NCBI RefSeq assembly: GCF_036370855.1
Contig: NC_088117.1
Location: forward strand, 3,038,001-3,102,000
Direction of reading: 5' to 3'
DNA from: Dromaius novaehollandiae
Lineage: Eukaryota > Chordata > Aves > Casuariiformes > Dromaiidae
DNA: 64,000 nucleotides
Shown here: one piece after another, positions 42,327 through 57,300 of the stretch
Numbering within the stretch: the stretch's first letter is position 1
Layout of the letters: each line of letters starts with the position of its first letter
The notes under the pieces: generated by a model
Seen by the model: the letters and a program-made list of their open reading frames with translations, nothing else
Database searches by the model: none
Told to the model about the DNA's origin: nothing
Program-made: the position numbers and the translations under genes

Positions 42327-45300
42327 CACAAAGCTGTTTTACTAAGACATGTTGTTCTAACTGGTTTGGGGGACCTTTTCATTGTCCTATTTGTGAGTCA
42401 CTTGAGAAAACAAAATACTTGGATTGTGAGGAATGAGAGGATAAAGGCTCAGCTTCTCTAGTTCTGAACCAGCTGTATGTATGTTTTTACTTGAAGTGAA
42501 GAAGTAGCAGTCAGAAGTAAAACAAGATGCTGAAAACTTGTTTCAGAACCCAGAAAAATGTCTAATTTGTTATGTGCTTTTTGTTTTAGGTGAAGCTGGT
42601 AAAAGAAGGCTCTGGTTCAGATGGACAGAGCGTTAGTTCTAGGGATTCTCCTGCACCTTCTCCAGTACCCAATTCAGATGGCTTCTCTGCAGACCCTGTT
42701 TTATTGCCTCCATCTACGATACCTCCAAAGCCAGGGTAAGAAAGAACATGGATAAAACAACCTGCTGCATTAAAAGATGGTAGTGTTCAGGAGCAGCCTA
42801 CACAAGGCTTCATATGCACACTGCTTGGCAAATATGGGTCCTCATGTGTGCCTGCTTAGTGTCATCAACGTGGCAGAGGAATGATTGCTTTCTAGACTCA
42901 CAGGAAGTTTTTCCGTTGAATGTTGACTTTCAGATCTAAAGAAATTAGAACAGGTACAGGTGAAAGAAGTTAGTGCTCTACAGCATAACTGAGATCTGGC
43001 AATATTAAGTTGTATGGGGACTATTGCAACAGCTTTCTCAGCTGGCAGTATCATCATAAATTGGTGTTGAGTCATGGCCAATTTCCATTTGCTTAATTGT
43101 AAATTTTACATTGACACTTATTTCTTAAATTAACTGAACAGGGCAGTCATCCTTCTTAGAGAGTTACTTTGAAGTTGAGGTGCTTGTTTTATTGCTACAA
43201 GTCGCTTATCAGGCTGGGTCACAACTGTACAGAATATGATCCTTGCAGCAATCAACAAGGTTACCTTTCTGTAGTCAGCTGTTCCACAGCCATGGAGCTT
43301 GCCAATAATGTTCTGAAATCAACATATAATGTTGCAAAGAATCTTCCAAAAGTAAGCAAAGAGATTTTCATGCTGTAAGAAAATGTTTTGCTAGTGGGAA
43401 CTATATTTGACTGTTCCCAGTATTTAGAAATGCAGAATATTGAATCCTGAATTTTACCTCGGTTAATCTCTAATATTAACACACACCTGTTTGGCTTTTC
43501 AGGGAGCCAGCTGTTCGGGCCAAGTCAAACTCAATCAGTGAACAATTGGCAGTAAGTGTTGTTTTTTAGCTAATTAGGAGCATTACATAGGGAAGTGAGA
43601 ATACTGATTTCAGCTTTGCATTCAGTATTGCTGAAGATTAAGTGAAGATCATGCAAGCAAAACACTCAAAGGTTTACCTTACTAACAGCAGATAAGAGCT
43701 TTTTATGGAGGCAGAGCCTGAAGAGGCTCAGTGACAGTTCTGAGTCCCAATTCCTACTCTTAAATACAAAGCTGCTTTGACCATGTGGATATTCACAGGA
43801 CTAGTTGTCTTCTCAGATAAATAGACAAATTTAAAATTGATAGCAAAGACCAGTCGAGATATTCAGCATAAGTTTATTTAGATACAGGAGTGAGTTCTTG
43901 TGTGTGCAGTTCAGGATAGAAAAGGCTGTTGAGGAAAAAGTCTCTTTTTCTTTCCTTAATTTAGAAAAGCCATTTTTGACAGACAGAAAACCCTGTTATA
44001 CCTCATTTTCTTGTTACTGTGTTTTGTGCAGGGATATGCTTTTTTGTGTAATGACAGCAATGTCATCCCAGAAGGAGAGTGTATATATAGTAAGCCAGAT
44101 TAACAAATCCACAGTGTTATCTTGTACTCTCTAAAGTCAGAGCTTTTCACCCAGTCATTGAAAAAATGAAAGAACGAGACTTATAGGTGAGTTTAAATGC
44201 TAAGTCAGTGACTTAGAAGAGTCTAAACCTGACAGCTGTCTCTATAATGTCTGAAAATCCTGTGCTGAGGGACAAATGAAATGTAACTGTGAACATCTCT
44301 TTCAGAATCCAGATGTAGCAAAGGCAAAGCTAATTTCTCGGATGGCTAAAATGGGACAGCCCATGCTGCCTTTCCTTGCTGGGACAGCAGGTAGTCAGCT
44401 TGACTCCAGTGACTCAGAAATAGAGGTACTTCACCAATCACAGAAATGTGAATTTTTTTTTTTTTTCAGTGCTCTTTCTACAATGTGAATAGCTTTCCCT
44501 TTGTACAGGGAACATATACTTTGTTTCTGATTAGCAATATGATTTAACAATTACAGTTTTCCTGTATAGTTCAGAAGGGTTAATTGGATAATACATAATC
44601 TCAAGCGGTCTTGAGTTCAAACTGTTTGCTAGTTCTTTAGCGTTCATTGTAATATGTAGAAATGTTTTTAGGATCCAAATACACTGAGGGGGACAGCGCA
44701 GCCAGTGGCTTCGTCTCCCATGAGACCATCACAGCCAGCTCATGCAGTGCTGCCTGCAGTGTCAACGCAAGGTAATATGCTGGTGAGCTTTGCTTTGGTA
44801 TAGAGAAATTTCACTTCTTTGTGGGCTTAAAGTACAAGGGCTGTGAAGAGAGGATTCCGCTGGGGAACTGAAGATACATAGTTTCTAAGGAGGCTTGCTG
44901 ACCCAGAACTCCATAGCTAGACTAGTTCCTAAAGCACAAAGACTGACCTCCTTGGAGCATGTCTTCATTGTGATCTCCTTGTGCGCACATTACTGCTTGA
45001 GGAAGAGCACCCACGCTGCAAAATAATGCATGAGCTGCTCTGTCACCACTGTCAGTGTGTGTACGTGGGGTGGCACCAAAACTTTTAGGATGTGTGCTTT
45101 GTGGTTCTTTGTGCAACAGTAAAAAGGACTGTTCTATAAAGCGCTTCTGAGTAAACAAAAGGAAGATTCTTGTGCCTGAAAATGATGGGAATAATAGCAA
45201 AAGGCATCAGAAGACTGACAGTTCTGGAGTGGGCTTGAGCTGTCTTCCCATGATGAAATAGTAATGCCAGTTGAACACTTTTGAGAGTAAGCCCAAATGA

Positions 45301-48300
45301 TGTTTTGTGCTAGCCAACTGCAAAGCACCTCTGAATAAAAATAGTACATCCAAACAGAAATTGCGGCTACAGGTGAAATTTCCAGGAAAGATCATTCTTT
45401 TCTTGACCTTATTGTTACTTCTTTGACTGGATTTAATTTTGGCAAGACTCCAGGCAGGGTTGGTTTTTTAGTCTGTTTAGTTATTTTGGCCATTGCGAGC
45501 CTAGCAAGTTTAATTATTTTTAGCTACTTTTTCTGCTATGCTGGATTCCTTTCTCTCCTTTCAGTACCTCAGGCACCTGGTTCAACACCCCTCGTATCTT
45601 CTGCTGCTTTAATACCTGCCAGTGTTCCACCCCACTCAGCTGTGCCTGGAGGATCACAGGGCTTTCAGGTACTAAAATCAAGATGGGGGACTTTTCACTT
45701 CAATTTCTGTCCTTTCTCATAAATCTTGTTGTCCTCTCCTTAGCTGAGAGCAAGGATTCCGTAGCAGCATGTAAGGTTGTTTCCTGTGATTCTTCTTTGG
45801 AATTCTCACGTTTCTTTCACATGCCTCTTAGATTTTAATCAAAAAGGGCTAATTTGTTGTATGCTGATAGTTTCTTAATGTTGGACTAAGAATTAACCCA
45901 ACTTCGTTTAGTATCAGCTCTTGTAGTGGTGGGGAGGGAGGAATAAACCTCCAAGAACTTGTAAAGCATGTGAAACCAAAAGCATTTTAGCTGAGATTCC
46001 TCTTTGTCATGGTATGCTTTTCTGTGAGAGTGCACACTTAGCGTGGTTATAGGTCATGTTTCATCCAGCAAAAGAATAATCTTTTTAAAGGCTTGTGATG
46101 TGACCCACTTGCTAACGTGGAAATTCTGGGGGAGCTGAACGTGCAAGCTAAAATATGTTTTCCACATCAAGTAATGAAGATCCAGAACTAAATATTGTAC
46201 AAAAAATTTTATCAAGTCTAAAACTAAGCTTACTACTCTACACTTTCTTTAATTATTTTTACTTAAGCTGCTTCCTGGAGGTTTTGGAAGTCAGTGACAT
46301 ATACCACATACAAACACTGTTCATTTTTAAGGGGTCCAGGCTGAGGGAAAAAAAACACTTGATGGTGAATAAAAACACTATGTGAAAAAGAAAACCAAAA
46401 CTCATGCACTGTTTTGGCTTTGTGTTTTCCTCAAGTGTTAAAACTGAGGAAGTTGTGGCAAGTAACAGGATTAAAAAATATATATTCTTGTTTGAGTAGT
46501 ATCTGTTTCAGCCAAGTGAAGTCTTAATCTGACAGGGATTTGGATAAATTGTTTTGAAAGTTGGATGCTGATGTCCTGAATCCTTCTGGAAACTCGGCTT
46601 AAGCAGTATTGTAACTTTTTTTTTCTTGCTTCAGAGTAAATTAGTATAAAGGTGTCCTGTGGTTGTAGAATTTTAGTTGTCTTGAGTGAGGTACTCCTAG
46701 CAGTTAAATTATTATTAAGTCTGTTTCATGGCTTCTGATTAGTACTGAGCAGTGAAGTTGTAGTCAAATGGAATTGCACTGCTTGAGCCTTTCCTAAGAA
46801 ATAGCCTTGTGTTCAAGTTAGCATGACTTCAAGTTACTACACATCCAACAACAGCAGTGAGCCGTTCACATGCTGGTCTTTGCCTGCCACAAATGTGAGG
46901 TAGCGTGCTTTTGCTTAAACTTCAGTGAAGAAGGTAATGTATTAAGCTGTGGTAACTTGAACACATATCAAAGCCTTGACATATGAGTGGCTTTGTTATT
47001 TTCCCTTGACTATGAGTGGCTTGTGATTTGACTTCCTGCTCCCTAAATCATTTTTTTCAAATGTCATCCTTGTTCTTGAAGGGGGGTTGGGTGGAGAAAA
47101 GGCACTTAAGTGTGGGGAGAAACATCCAAATATATATTCTAGTCTTTTAATCCATTGAACTTGTTCTGCAAGGCTTATACAGGAATGGCATTTGCTTACC
47201 CCCAAACCACTGCATCTGCTTCTCAGCTCCAGCCTGTGGGACAGATGTATCCTGCACCTTACCAAGGTATGTTAAGAAAGCACATGCTTTATGGAAGTTT
47301 TTAATACCTTCTGTAAATGGTATTTATAATTAATACTTACGTAGCAGTTGTAGCATAGACATATTCACCCTGTCTGGAGTGCCATGCTGTTTCACAAGTT
47401 CTTATTTTAATGCCAAATAGGGGTAAAGAATTCATACTAAATCTTTTTCTTAGGTTAATGAACTCTCGACAGTGTGAAAGGGGAGGGAATCTCTAGGTGT
47501 ATTCCCAAGGCTGTGTATTCCTAAAAGCATTTTATAGCTGATACTTCCAGTTATAATTGTGTAATAGTAAAGGTAAAAGTCAATAGTTTTCCAGATACCA
47601 TGTCTGTCTTGGTTTTGGGAGGAGAGGGGCCATCCTATCTGGCAGGCTTAGAAGTTAGAAATGCTGTTCTTGATATGTCTGCATGAAGATGTTTTGCCCT
47701 CGTGACTAAAGATCTCCTTTCCGTTCCAGCGCCTGGGGATGTTACTTCCTTTTTGATGACAGAGGCTCGGCAACATAACACTGAAATCCGAATGGCCGTT
47801 AGCAAAGTAGTAGATAAAATGGATCATCTGGCTGCAAAGGTAACGTGTGACGTATGCAGGCTTGTTAGCAAAGTTAGCGCTTCTTGCTCTCTAACTGTAG
47901 TCCGGGGAGTTGGCTTGATGTAAGTGCCTGCATTAAGTTTGTACTATCTTAACAAAAATTTCAGTATTATCAGACCTTAAGTGGTAGCAATTCAGCTTCT
48001 ATGTAAAAAGTAAGAATACCTTTGGGAGAAGGTGTTGTCTCTTACCATCTTAAGCATGCGATGCATTCTGTTTGGAGAGCGTCACTGTGCTTCAGGAGGT
48101 GTCACAGTTGACACAGTAGCATATGACTTAGCACTGTACGTGGTTAGGTGGAATGGTTCAATGGTTCTTTATGTGGATGTCTGACTTATCTACATTCATA
48201 CATTCATTTCACATGGCTTAAGAATGATTTATCGCTACAGGTGGAGGAGTTGAAGAAACAGAACACTGGTAATAGCTTATTACTACCTGGTATCTCATCT

Positions 48301-51300
48301 GTAACCATGGAAGCCTCCATGATCATGAGCAACATCCAGCGCATAATTCAGGTGAGCATGGCCAGCCGTATTGTCTCCTTTCATAAGAAACTGGAGCCCA
48401 CTGTGCCGTTCCTGATAAGAATAGCTGTGCTGGCTTGGACCAAAGGTCCATCTAGCCACGTGTTCTGCCTCTGGCCAAAAGCAACTGTATGATAATCCCC
48501 CAAATGCTCCTCTGGCCTCTCAACAGTTTGTGGTTTGGGGACTTTCTGAGCCAGAGCCGATATCCTCATATTTAGTAGTCTGTGACAGTATTCATGTGAA
48601 AGAAACTCAATGTCATCATGAACCGGTATAGACAATCCACAGTATCCTGCAGAAAGGAGTTCAACAGCTGAAGTAGGTGTTGCAAGAACCAGCTACTTCT
48701 GTTTGTCGCTACTTAGGGAAACTGCAAAGTATCAGACTAAGTAGTGAGAAAGTCAGCTGGAAGTTAGCGTGCCTCCTTCCCGTTAAGCTTCCACAGGACG
48801 TGATAAGCCTCACCACCATACTGCATCTGTACAAATAAAAAGGGGGGGAGGGGAGGGTGTTTGCTGCTGCTGCAAGGAAGTCTGAGTAAGATCAATATTC
48901 ATGCTGGGCTGTGCTTTAGGAGAATGAGAGACTGAAGCAAGAGATATTTGAGAAGAGCAGTCGGATTGAGGAACAAAATGAGAAGATCAGCGAGTTGATT
49001 GAGCGGAATCAGAGGTAAGGAGTGGGAAGGTGCAGCCTGCCTGGATTTGCAGGGACTGTTTCTAACTGACACACGTTTGGTCAGGCATTAGTATGGGGGA
49101 TGTCCTTTCTCTAGCGTGGAGACAGGTTCTGAGTTCTTGTGTGGGAGTATCGGGGGGGGGAGGGGGGAGGTGAGTGGCATAAATGTTTTGTTTGTGTCCT
49201 GGTCTTTGCAGGGCTTTACCCTAAAATTAGGGTTTGTAGTAAACTCGAAAGTGTAAAAGAGGAGAAAAATCTTATGCCATCTTGCTTGAGCATTCTTTCT
49301 CTAGTTCTGGGGTTGTTTTACTTTTGCTAGCCTTTTAGTAAGGTGGAAGGAACTGTAGGGGATGCTGTGTTCCTAGTTCCAGTGTTCAGTGTGTGTTCTA
49401 TTAAGTTTCGGAAGGGGAATAACTTCTTTAGGGAAATAGCAAATGCCTGTGGATTTCAGGATATCAAAAGTCTTGGCTGTATACTAGGAACACTACAGCG
49501 GTTGCAGAGAGTTGCACGTCTCAACTGATACTGTCTATGGTGAGCATTGGACACTCCTATTCCACCCTTTTGAGATCAGCTGCTTTTCAGTGCAGGACAT
49601 TATGCAAAATTGTCTGGGACTTGTCATTAAGAAAGCTTTGAACTATTGCCTTTTCTATCTGAGCTCTTCTCTTCAATTCAGGTACTTATATAAATGTCTA
49701 TGCCATCCTCCCCTGTTCACAGATATGTCGAACAAAGTAACTTGCTGATGGAGCAGAGGAACCATTCACTGCAGGCAACAAATGAAAACACACAAGCAAG
49801 AGTGCTGCATGCAGAGCAGGAGAAGGTAAAACCATGGTGACCATGAGCAGAGCCAGAGACCTCTGGCCATAGCTAGAAAGGGGGCTTGATGTTGCACTAA
49901 AACATGCTGAAGCCTTATTAGTCAAGGCTTAAGTCAGATCTCTTAAGACACCTGTAGTTCTCAACTGATGCTTTTCAAAGCTGTTTGAATATTTTTATGG
50001 TTTTCATGACAAAGGCAGCACAGAGCATATAAAGTTAGATCTTTATAGATAGAATATTCTTAGTTTAACAGGAAAGCGTCTCATTTATTGTTAACTTCGT
50101 AGGTGTATAGCCAACAAGTGGAGCTATTGCATGTATCAGCAGAGCTTCATCTGGCTGAAAATGCAAATCATTTAGTTGCACTGACAGTTGCAGAAAAGCC
50201 TTATTCCTTCTCTTTAACTGTCATAAAGATAGAGTGTAGCTGTAAGAAAAATTATTTCCTGTTGCGGTTCCTTCATTGCAGTTTTTCTGCACTTTTTTTT
50301 AATCAAGAGCTATTTGTTTCTAGCAATAGATTTATTGTGCTTTTGTGAAAGGGTCTATTGGGAAATAGCTCTCAAACCAGTTAAATGCACTTATGCATGG
50401 CTTTTTATCCTGTAAAAGTGCACTCATGACAGCCTAGCCCTGTCAGGCTTGCTTTGGGGTCTGTAGTTGCATGGTGTCTTCTGTGTTTTCTCAAGCACTG
50501 GCTTCTTAAATTACACCAAGTTCAATCTTATACTGTGCTCCTCTGCTGTGAGTTGTGTATATGCAATCCAAGTCTGAGATGATAAATGCTTGTTCTGCAT
50601 GAGAACCATGAATTAGTGCACTTGCAAGTGATGGAAACAGCTTCTTTCTGAGGTATGCTAGGAAGTGTTTCAGTAGGCTAAAGAATAGAGCAAGAGATGG
50701 CTGATACGTGTATGCTGGTGCCAGTAGATGGTGAAGGAGGGCTGTACCTTTCTGCTGAAAGCCCAGGTCACACTACAGAAATAACTATTGTATGTAGGGT
50801 GTGTGAGAGATTCTAACCAGGAATAAGTCAGATTGAAATCATCAGTAAAATTCCTTGCAATGAAACTTCTTTCTGTCAGTGAGCACAACATCCCGCTTAC
50901 ATGAAAAGTAGCTTGGGGAGGAAGCATCTTCTAGAGGTATAAGATCTGATCTTCAGGAATCTCTCAGGACTCATCTGCAGTATGAATTCACTTGATTCAA
51001 TAGTCTCTGCCTAGATAATAACACTATTGCATGAGTAGATCCCAGAGTAGATGAGAAAAGCCGTAACCTGTGCTGGAGAACCTTCCCCTAGTTTTGAGAG
51101 AGTGTTGACTGTAAATACAAGTCTGACATTCCTTGCTCTTCCTGTTATTTAACCTAGCTTGCTCTGTGATTGCAATTGCTGAGATAACTGTATGGGAATC
51201 TGTCTATAGCTTTGGGGAACCAGAGAAGAGAATTGTAAATTCTCTTAAAGTCTTTACTTAAAAATTGGGATTCACCATTTATTTTGTGATGCGTGCCAGG

Positions 51301-54300
51301 CATCTGTACCCAGAATCCCTGAGGAGAAGCGTTAATAGCTTGCTGCCTTTGGGTTATAGATCTTTGACCTTGGAGAGCATATCGCAGCTTTACATCAAGG
51401 CTTATGTTCCACAGCATGGATAATTCTCCACACTTTCCACTCCAGTCAAATGATAGAAGTGTAAGAGCTGCAGGCTGCCAGTCTGCTGCTTGCTGGTCTG
51501 TGATGGGTGTGATGTGCAATGTATCTATGTAAGGATACACTTAGCTTCTTTCTTTTTAAGTCAGGCTTCACTACTTTTTCTGTCTTTGAGCTTTTGCAGC
51601 TCTTGAAATAACTTAAATGCTTCTCTGGCATGTCTCAGGCTCCTGTAATGAAGCACTTAGCTTTTCTGATGATGATTAATGCCTCTGCCTTTCAAGTTGT
51701 GTTCTTAACTCTTCCTGTTTCCTGTTGCCGCTTTCTTTTCCTAGCGCATGCTGCCAGTGGATCGGGGCTGGGACCAGGTGAGGCAGTGTGTCTGCTGACT
51801 GTGTAGATAATAGATAATTGTGCCCTAGATAGCGTCAGCCCAGCTTCCCCTTCGACTAGCTATAGATACTCATTGGCATTAGAAGAATTGCCTCAGATCT
51901 TGAATTAGCACAGATTTTCCACTTGGAAAAGGATGTTAAAGCTGGTAGTATAGCCATTGGCCACCTCCTTTTTGAGGAGCCCTTTGAAAGAACTTTGTCA
52001 CATGCTGCTTGTTTCACCTCCCCCATGGGAGAAACAGAATGTGATCATATAATTGTCAGACCAGATATGGATCACATAAGATTCTTGGAACCTGAAAGCT
52101 GGATTTGAAGCATTCATGGCAGAGACTTAGGTCTATTAAGTTCTTGACATAAAATTTCCTTTTTACTTCTTTGTGCCCTTAAAGACTGAGGCAAGTGTTA
52201 AAATAACCTTTAGCTGTGACACGGGGTTTTATTTTGTTTTAAGGGAGCTAGGAGTTAGTGTCTTGAACTACAGTGAGACATTTTTGGAAACATAACAGGA
52301 AAACAGATCTGTTTTTAGCCAGGCTGTGTTAAAATGATTCTTAAAATTAATGGCATAGTATCCTAGCCCTTGAGGTCAGCACATACTCATCCTCACTGTA
52401 ATTGAAAGGATTTGGCTCACAACTCTTCTCTACCAGAAGGTGGTGGTCATGGACTGAAGAGACCATATAGAAACTCCAGTTCAGAACAACTTACCAATTA
52501 CAGGAACACCCATTAGGAATCTGAACGGAGGCACAGATGTAGAAACTGCTTAGGCATTCCCTGCAGTAAGTGAGGTTTCCTGAAGGAAGTAGTTCTATCT
52601 CTGCAGAGCATCCTCTGAAGTCTGTGTATCCTACACAACACGTTGGGAAAATGATTTTGTTTGTGTCTCTGTCTTGATGCCTCTGAGCCTCTTTTAACGT
52701 GTCGTTTACATGTTGTCTAACAAGCTGTATTAGTTTCTGGTTCCCCATGAGTCACTGACTTAAGCAATACTAAACCTGAACAGGTCAACAAATTGAGAGA
52801 AGCATGCTCTAAAATGACTGTCTTGCCATTCAGGCACCTCAAAGTGAGTACATGCTGTGTGCTCTGGAGGGAAGGTGCTCATTTGACTGGAACAAGCCTA
52901 TATTATCTGTGGCTTTGTAAGCTTATTAAGGATAACTAGGTCTTGGAGCCCGGGTTCTTACCTGGTTAGATATTCTTACAGCCTGAAAACTCTGAATGGA
53001 GCCACCAGTCACCAGTACTAGTCTTAAAAACGTTTTTAAGCCCTGCAGGAAAACACACTGAGGTGAGCTGCTGTGGTGAGGATTGTTGGTAGCCTTGTGC
53101 AATTTTGTAGTCAGCCTGGACAGGTTACTGCCAAATGACTCTCAGTGATGTGGCACTTTGTGGCACAAAGTTATCATTACCTCCTCAATTTGGAAATGTC
53201 TTTGAGGTTCTGGATCCCAGCACGTAGGTCTGCAAGACCTGCCTGAGCTCTATTTCCACTGAGATGTGGGGCAAAGTTATCTCTGACAGAACAGTTGCCA
53301 GGAGGGGGTGGTTGGTCTGTCATCTCATTCATGAAAGTGAGCATAGACTCTAGGTCTCTAGTACCTCATCGGTTCTGCCTGTGAGAACAGTTTTGGCACC
53401 TTCTCGCACCCACATACCTTGCTATTCCCTTTTTTTCACCCTTCCCTGCTCCCTTCTGTGATGCAGGCCAAAGTTGCAGAGGAGTTAGCAGCTGCCACGG
53501 CACAGGTTTCCCACCTGCAGCTGGAGTTGACTGCCCACCAGAAGAAGGAAATGGACCTGCGGAAACAGCTGTCTGCTGCCTTGCAGGAGGCAGAGCGACA
53601 TGAGGTGCAGCTCAACAAACTGCAAGGACAGTTGGCAGGTAAGGGCTGTGTTGTGCAGTGAGGGTTAACTTCCTCATTTAGCCCACTGTTTTGTTGACCA
53701 ACATTGGCTGTGCCGGAAACTCTTTCAGTGGCCGGTTTCCATTGCCAAAAAGCCTTGCAGGTTACCCCAGCGTGTCTCAACAGAACCCTCCTCAAAACTA
53801 ATGAAAGAACACCACACTGCATGTTACAAAGGTATTGCAGTCGTTGCAGTAGGGTGGTACAGATGCCAAAATCTTATGCGGGTTAAAGGAACGTAGTATC
53901 TGACTAAGGCAGTCTCTGAAGCATGATAGTGGAGCCAGGAGAAGTATCATTGTGTATTTGCCCTGTTCTAATGCTCTTCTGTAGTCAGGAGTCATGAGGT
54001 GCACTGGAAACCTGGCGCTGGGCTTGGTGAATAAAGTGATCAGTCAAAAATTAGTTTTCTCAGTATAGTGCTGCTATGTAGTTTGGTTCCTTGTTTTAAT
54101 GGGTAAAGTGCATTTTTTCTTATTTGGAGGAGCCTGCAGGGTTTGGTGCTCAGAGTTCTTTGCCAGGGCTCCCCCAAGAGGTATCACTTCTATGCTTTTT
54201 TCTCTTTCTCTCTTTTTCCCTTTTGCTCATGGTTTTGATCACACACCTTCCATGTCCATCAGTAGTGCTCTGTGATATCTTGGCCACTGCTGGATGCTTT

Positions 54301-57300
54301 GGACATGCAGTTTATGGAAAGAAGTTGATTCCCTCTCTGGCATTAGATGGGGGAGTAGGGAATAATCCTGGCAGATATTTCTCTGGCTCAGTGTGGACTC
54401 TTCCAGAGTTGACAGACTCCTGGCTTGTTTGGCTTTTCTCACATTTATCTATAATGAGCTCTCTTGCTTCTAGGCATAACATGTCTTGACCACATGTTTT
54501 TTCAAAATAACTAATTATAGGCATGAAACTTGAGGTTTTGTGACATGCATTTGCTGCAGTTAGACTGCAAGGATGTCAGAAAAGAATGTTGATTCTCTGA
54601 GATGTCTGAGGGGTGTGTGCATCTGTGTTATCACTAACAGGAAAACGAACAGAATCATTTTGTTACAGGGATGCCTTTTGTAGAAGCAAGGTCTTGGCCT
54701 TGCTGAGATAGCTCACCTTTTATAGAGGAGCCAGAGGTCTTTGCTAGTAGTTGAAAAGTTTAGGTGGAGGCCGAGGTGTAAGCGTGCCTGTTTCACGGAA
54801 GAAACTCTTGACAAACTCAGCCTTTTGTAGAAGCAAGGTCTTGGCCTTGCTGAGATAGCTCACCTTTTATAGAGGAGCCAGAGGTCTTTGCTAGTAGTTG
54901 AAAAGTTTAGGTGGAGGCCGAGGTGTAAGCGTGCCTGTTTCACGGAAGAAACTCTTGACAAACTCAGTTTCCCACTGCAGATGCTACCCCTGTGCAAAAG
55001 GCACTATTCCATCCCCCCAAGCCCCCAAAATGTACTAAGCTGAAATATGTAGAGCTGAGATCCACAGTAAGGTGTATTCTTGCAGAGCTCCAAGAAGCCT
55101 CGGAAGACACTCAGACTAGATTCAAAGCTGAGAAGCAGAGCCGCAGGCACCTGGACATGAAGATTACAGCATTGGAAGAAGAGCTAACAGATCTAAAAGT
55201 AGAAAAGGAGGCCCTTGAAAGGGTATGTTCAGCTCTAGCGTTGCAGAGAGACCCAGAATTTGAGCTGTTTACTAAAACTTACCTGCATGTTTACATGCAA
55301 GAGTGTTGGGTTAAGGTGACTCTTGACTAAACTGCAAGCGAAGATCACCATGCCGGTGGATCCTTTGTGCTTATGTGACTTTTGAATGTCTCACCCAGTA
55401 ATAGGTTAACCTTCCTACCTATGAAGTAAGTCTCAGCTTAACTTTAAAGTGATAAGACTCCCTGCTCAAAGAAGAACTTCTTCCAAGAGGAAGAAAAGTT
55501 ACTTTGGTGTGGTTTGGCCTACGCTTAAGTCCTGTTCTGTGTTTCAGAACCTTGCAGAGAGGAAGAAGAAATCCCTTACAGAGAGAGCTCAAGCAGAAGA
55601 AGAGATGGAAGAGATACGCAAATCCTATCAGCAGGAACTAGACAAGCTTCGACAGCTGCTGAAAAAGGCACGGACTTCAACTGATCAGGCAGCAGCAGAG
55701 CAGGTGAGGAGGCATGGGAGTTTCTCCAGCAATGTCTGGAAGACTTGTAGGAATTTACAGATAGGAAATGAGCATGAAAACTTCTCAGGTAGTAAAAGAA
55801 TGAAAATGGTATCTTTGTGCTTTTCGGGGGTAACTTTCACATGGGGTTCACTACTTCTCTGTTGCCCATCTAAAATATCTTTGCTGGTGTTTATTGGCCC
55901 TGCCTCTGACTCCAGGATTTATACTGACGTCTCTGTAAAGAAGTGCATGACTTGGGTTGGCAAGAAGGCTGCAGAGTCCTGGATGCAGCACTGATACAGA
56001 CTGGCATGCCATATCAAATTGACTGCGTTGAAGAGAATGTTCAGCCAAGGAAAGGAGTTGAACTGAATTCAGTTTGTAGTAGAGCAAAGTACATAGGACT
56101 GCTGATGAGTGAAGGGGCTGCTTAGAAATGAGCCAAGGGGGCTGAAGTCTGAGGCAGACCTTCAAGCCAGCCTGCAGGGTTGTGGCCAGAATTGAAATCC
56201 GAGGTGTGGGCGGGAATGCATGACCGCTGCAGGGCTGCTGTCCGCGTGTTGGTATTCCAGCCAGGGCAGGGCAGGAGGTGTTGTTTTTCTACCACTTGCC
56301 AGGCCCTAAGCTTTGAACAACTCGTTGTGCAAATACAGATCAAATGTGTATTTGTTCCTAATGACCTTTCTTACGTGATGGGCAGCTGTCACTCATCCAG
56401 GCAGAGCTGGAATCCCAGTGGGAAACCAAATGTGAACGTACGCTGGCCTCTGCCAAGGAGCAACATGTTAGGCAGTACCAGGAGGTGTGTGAGCAGAGGG
56501 ATTCTCTGCAAGAGAAGGTGTCCCAGCTGGAAGAGAAGGTAAAGAGCTGTTCCTCACTGTTGAAATGTAACGCCAAATAACCAGTAACTGTCACCAACGG
56601 TTCCCTGCCACCTGGCTGTGGTTTGTCTTTCAGTTTCTGTTCAAACTGTTTTGGAGTTTGAACTTGGCGGGATGTTTCTGTACTTGTTTCTGCTATTCTG
56701 GGTTGGTTGGGTAGTAAGTTTGCTACTGCAGCTCTGAATGAGGTAGAGCAAAAGAGATGTCAAGCTTAGACTAAAGCAACAGTTAGTCTCTTCTGCTAAA
56801 CTGTGCTGTTCTGTTTGAGTGACTGTTCTTGAGCAGAAGTAGTCTTGAGCTGGGTGATACTGAAAAGGGCTGTAAACTAATGCGTTTCAGTTCTTATCTT
56901 TCAGCTTGGGACTCTAAAACATTCAAAAGAAGAGGAGGAGCAGAAACTGTCTGAGTTGCAGCAACGTTTGGAGCAACTAGAGCCTGTCAAAGAGAAGGTA
57001 AAGCAGCTGAATATAACCTGGTGTGCAGTAATCACTAGCCCCAGGCCACCATGTCCAGAACAACAAGAGCATGAGTACGTTGTTGGAGGGAAAGAAGAAT
57101 TTCACAATGCTTCCAGCAAACTAGAGCAGGCCTAGTGATGAGACCCAGCCCTCCTTTCAGTGGGAGCTCAGTAGTGCCATGCCCACTCTTGGTGTTACAG
57201 GAGCTGGAAAAGTTCATGATGTGGTTGTGGGTCACCAAGGATTTTGCTTGGTTGGATCTCTGCTTTGGTGCTGTTAGTTTCAGAGGAGTCTTCTGCAGCT

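Noticed and set aside
53436-53822. 128-codon minus-strand frame
   Set aside because: Antisense shadow of FKBP15 exon 20 (53467-53638), whose codon bias keeps the opposite strand open.
55449-55994. 181-codon plus-strand frame as a separate gene
   Set aside because: Only 55548-55703 is real (FKBP15 exon 22, bounded by ttcag and CAG|gtgagg); the rest is intron read-through.
56100-56160. TGATGAG and CTGA boxes suggesting a C/D snoRNA in a FKBP15 intron
   Set aside because: Box spacing is too short, there is no terminal stem and no internal C'/D' pair; short boxes occur often by chance.
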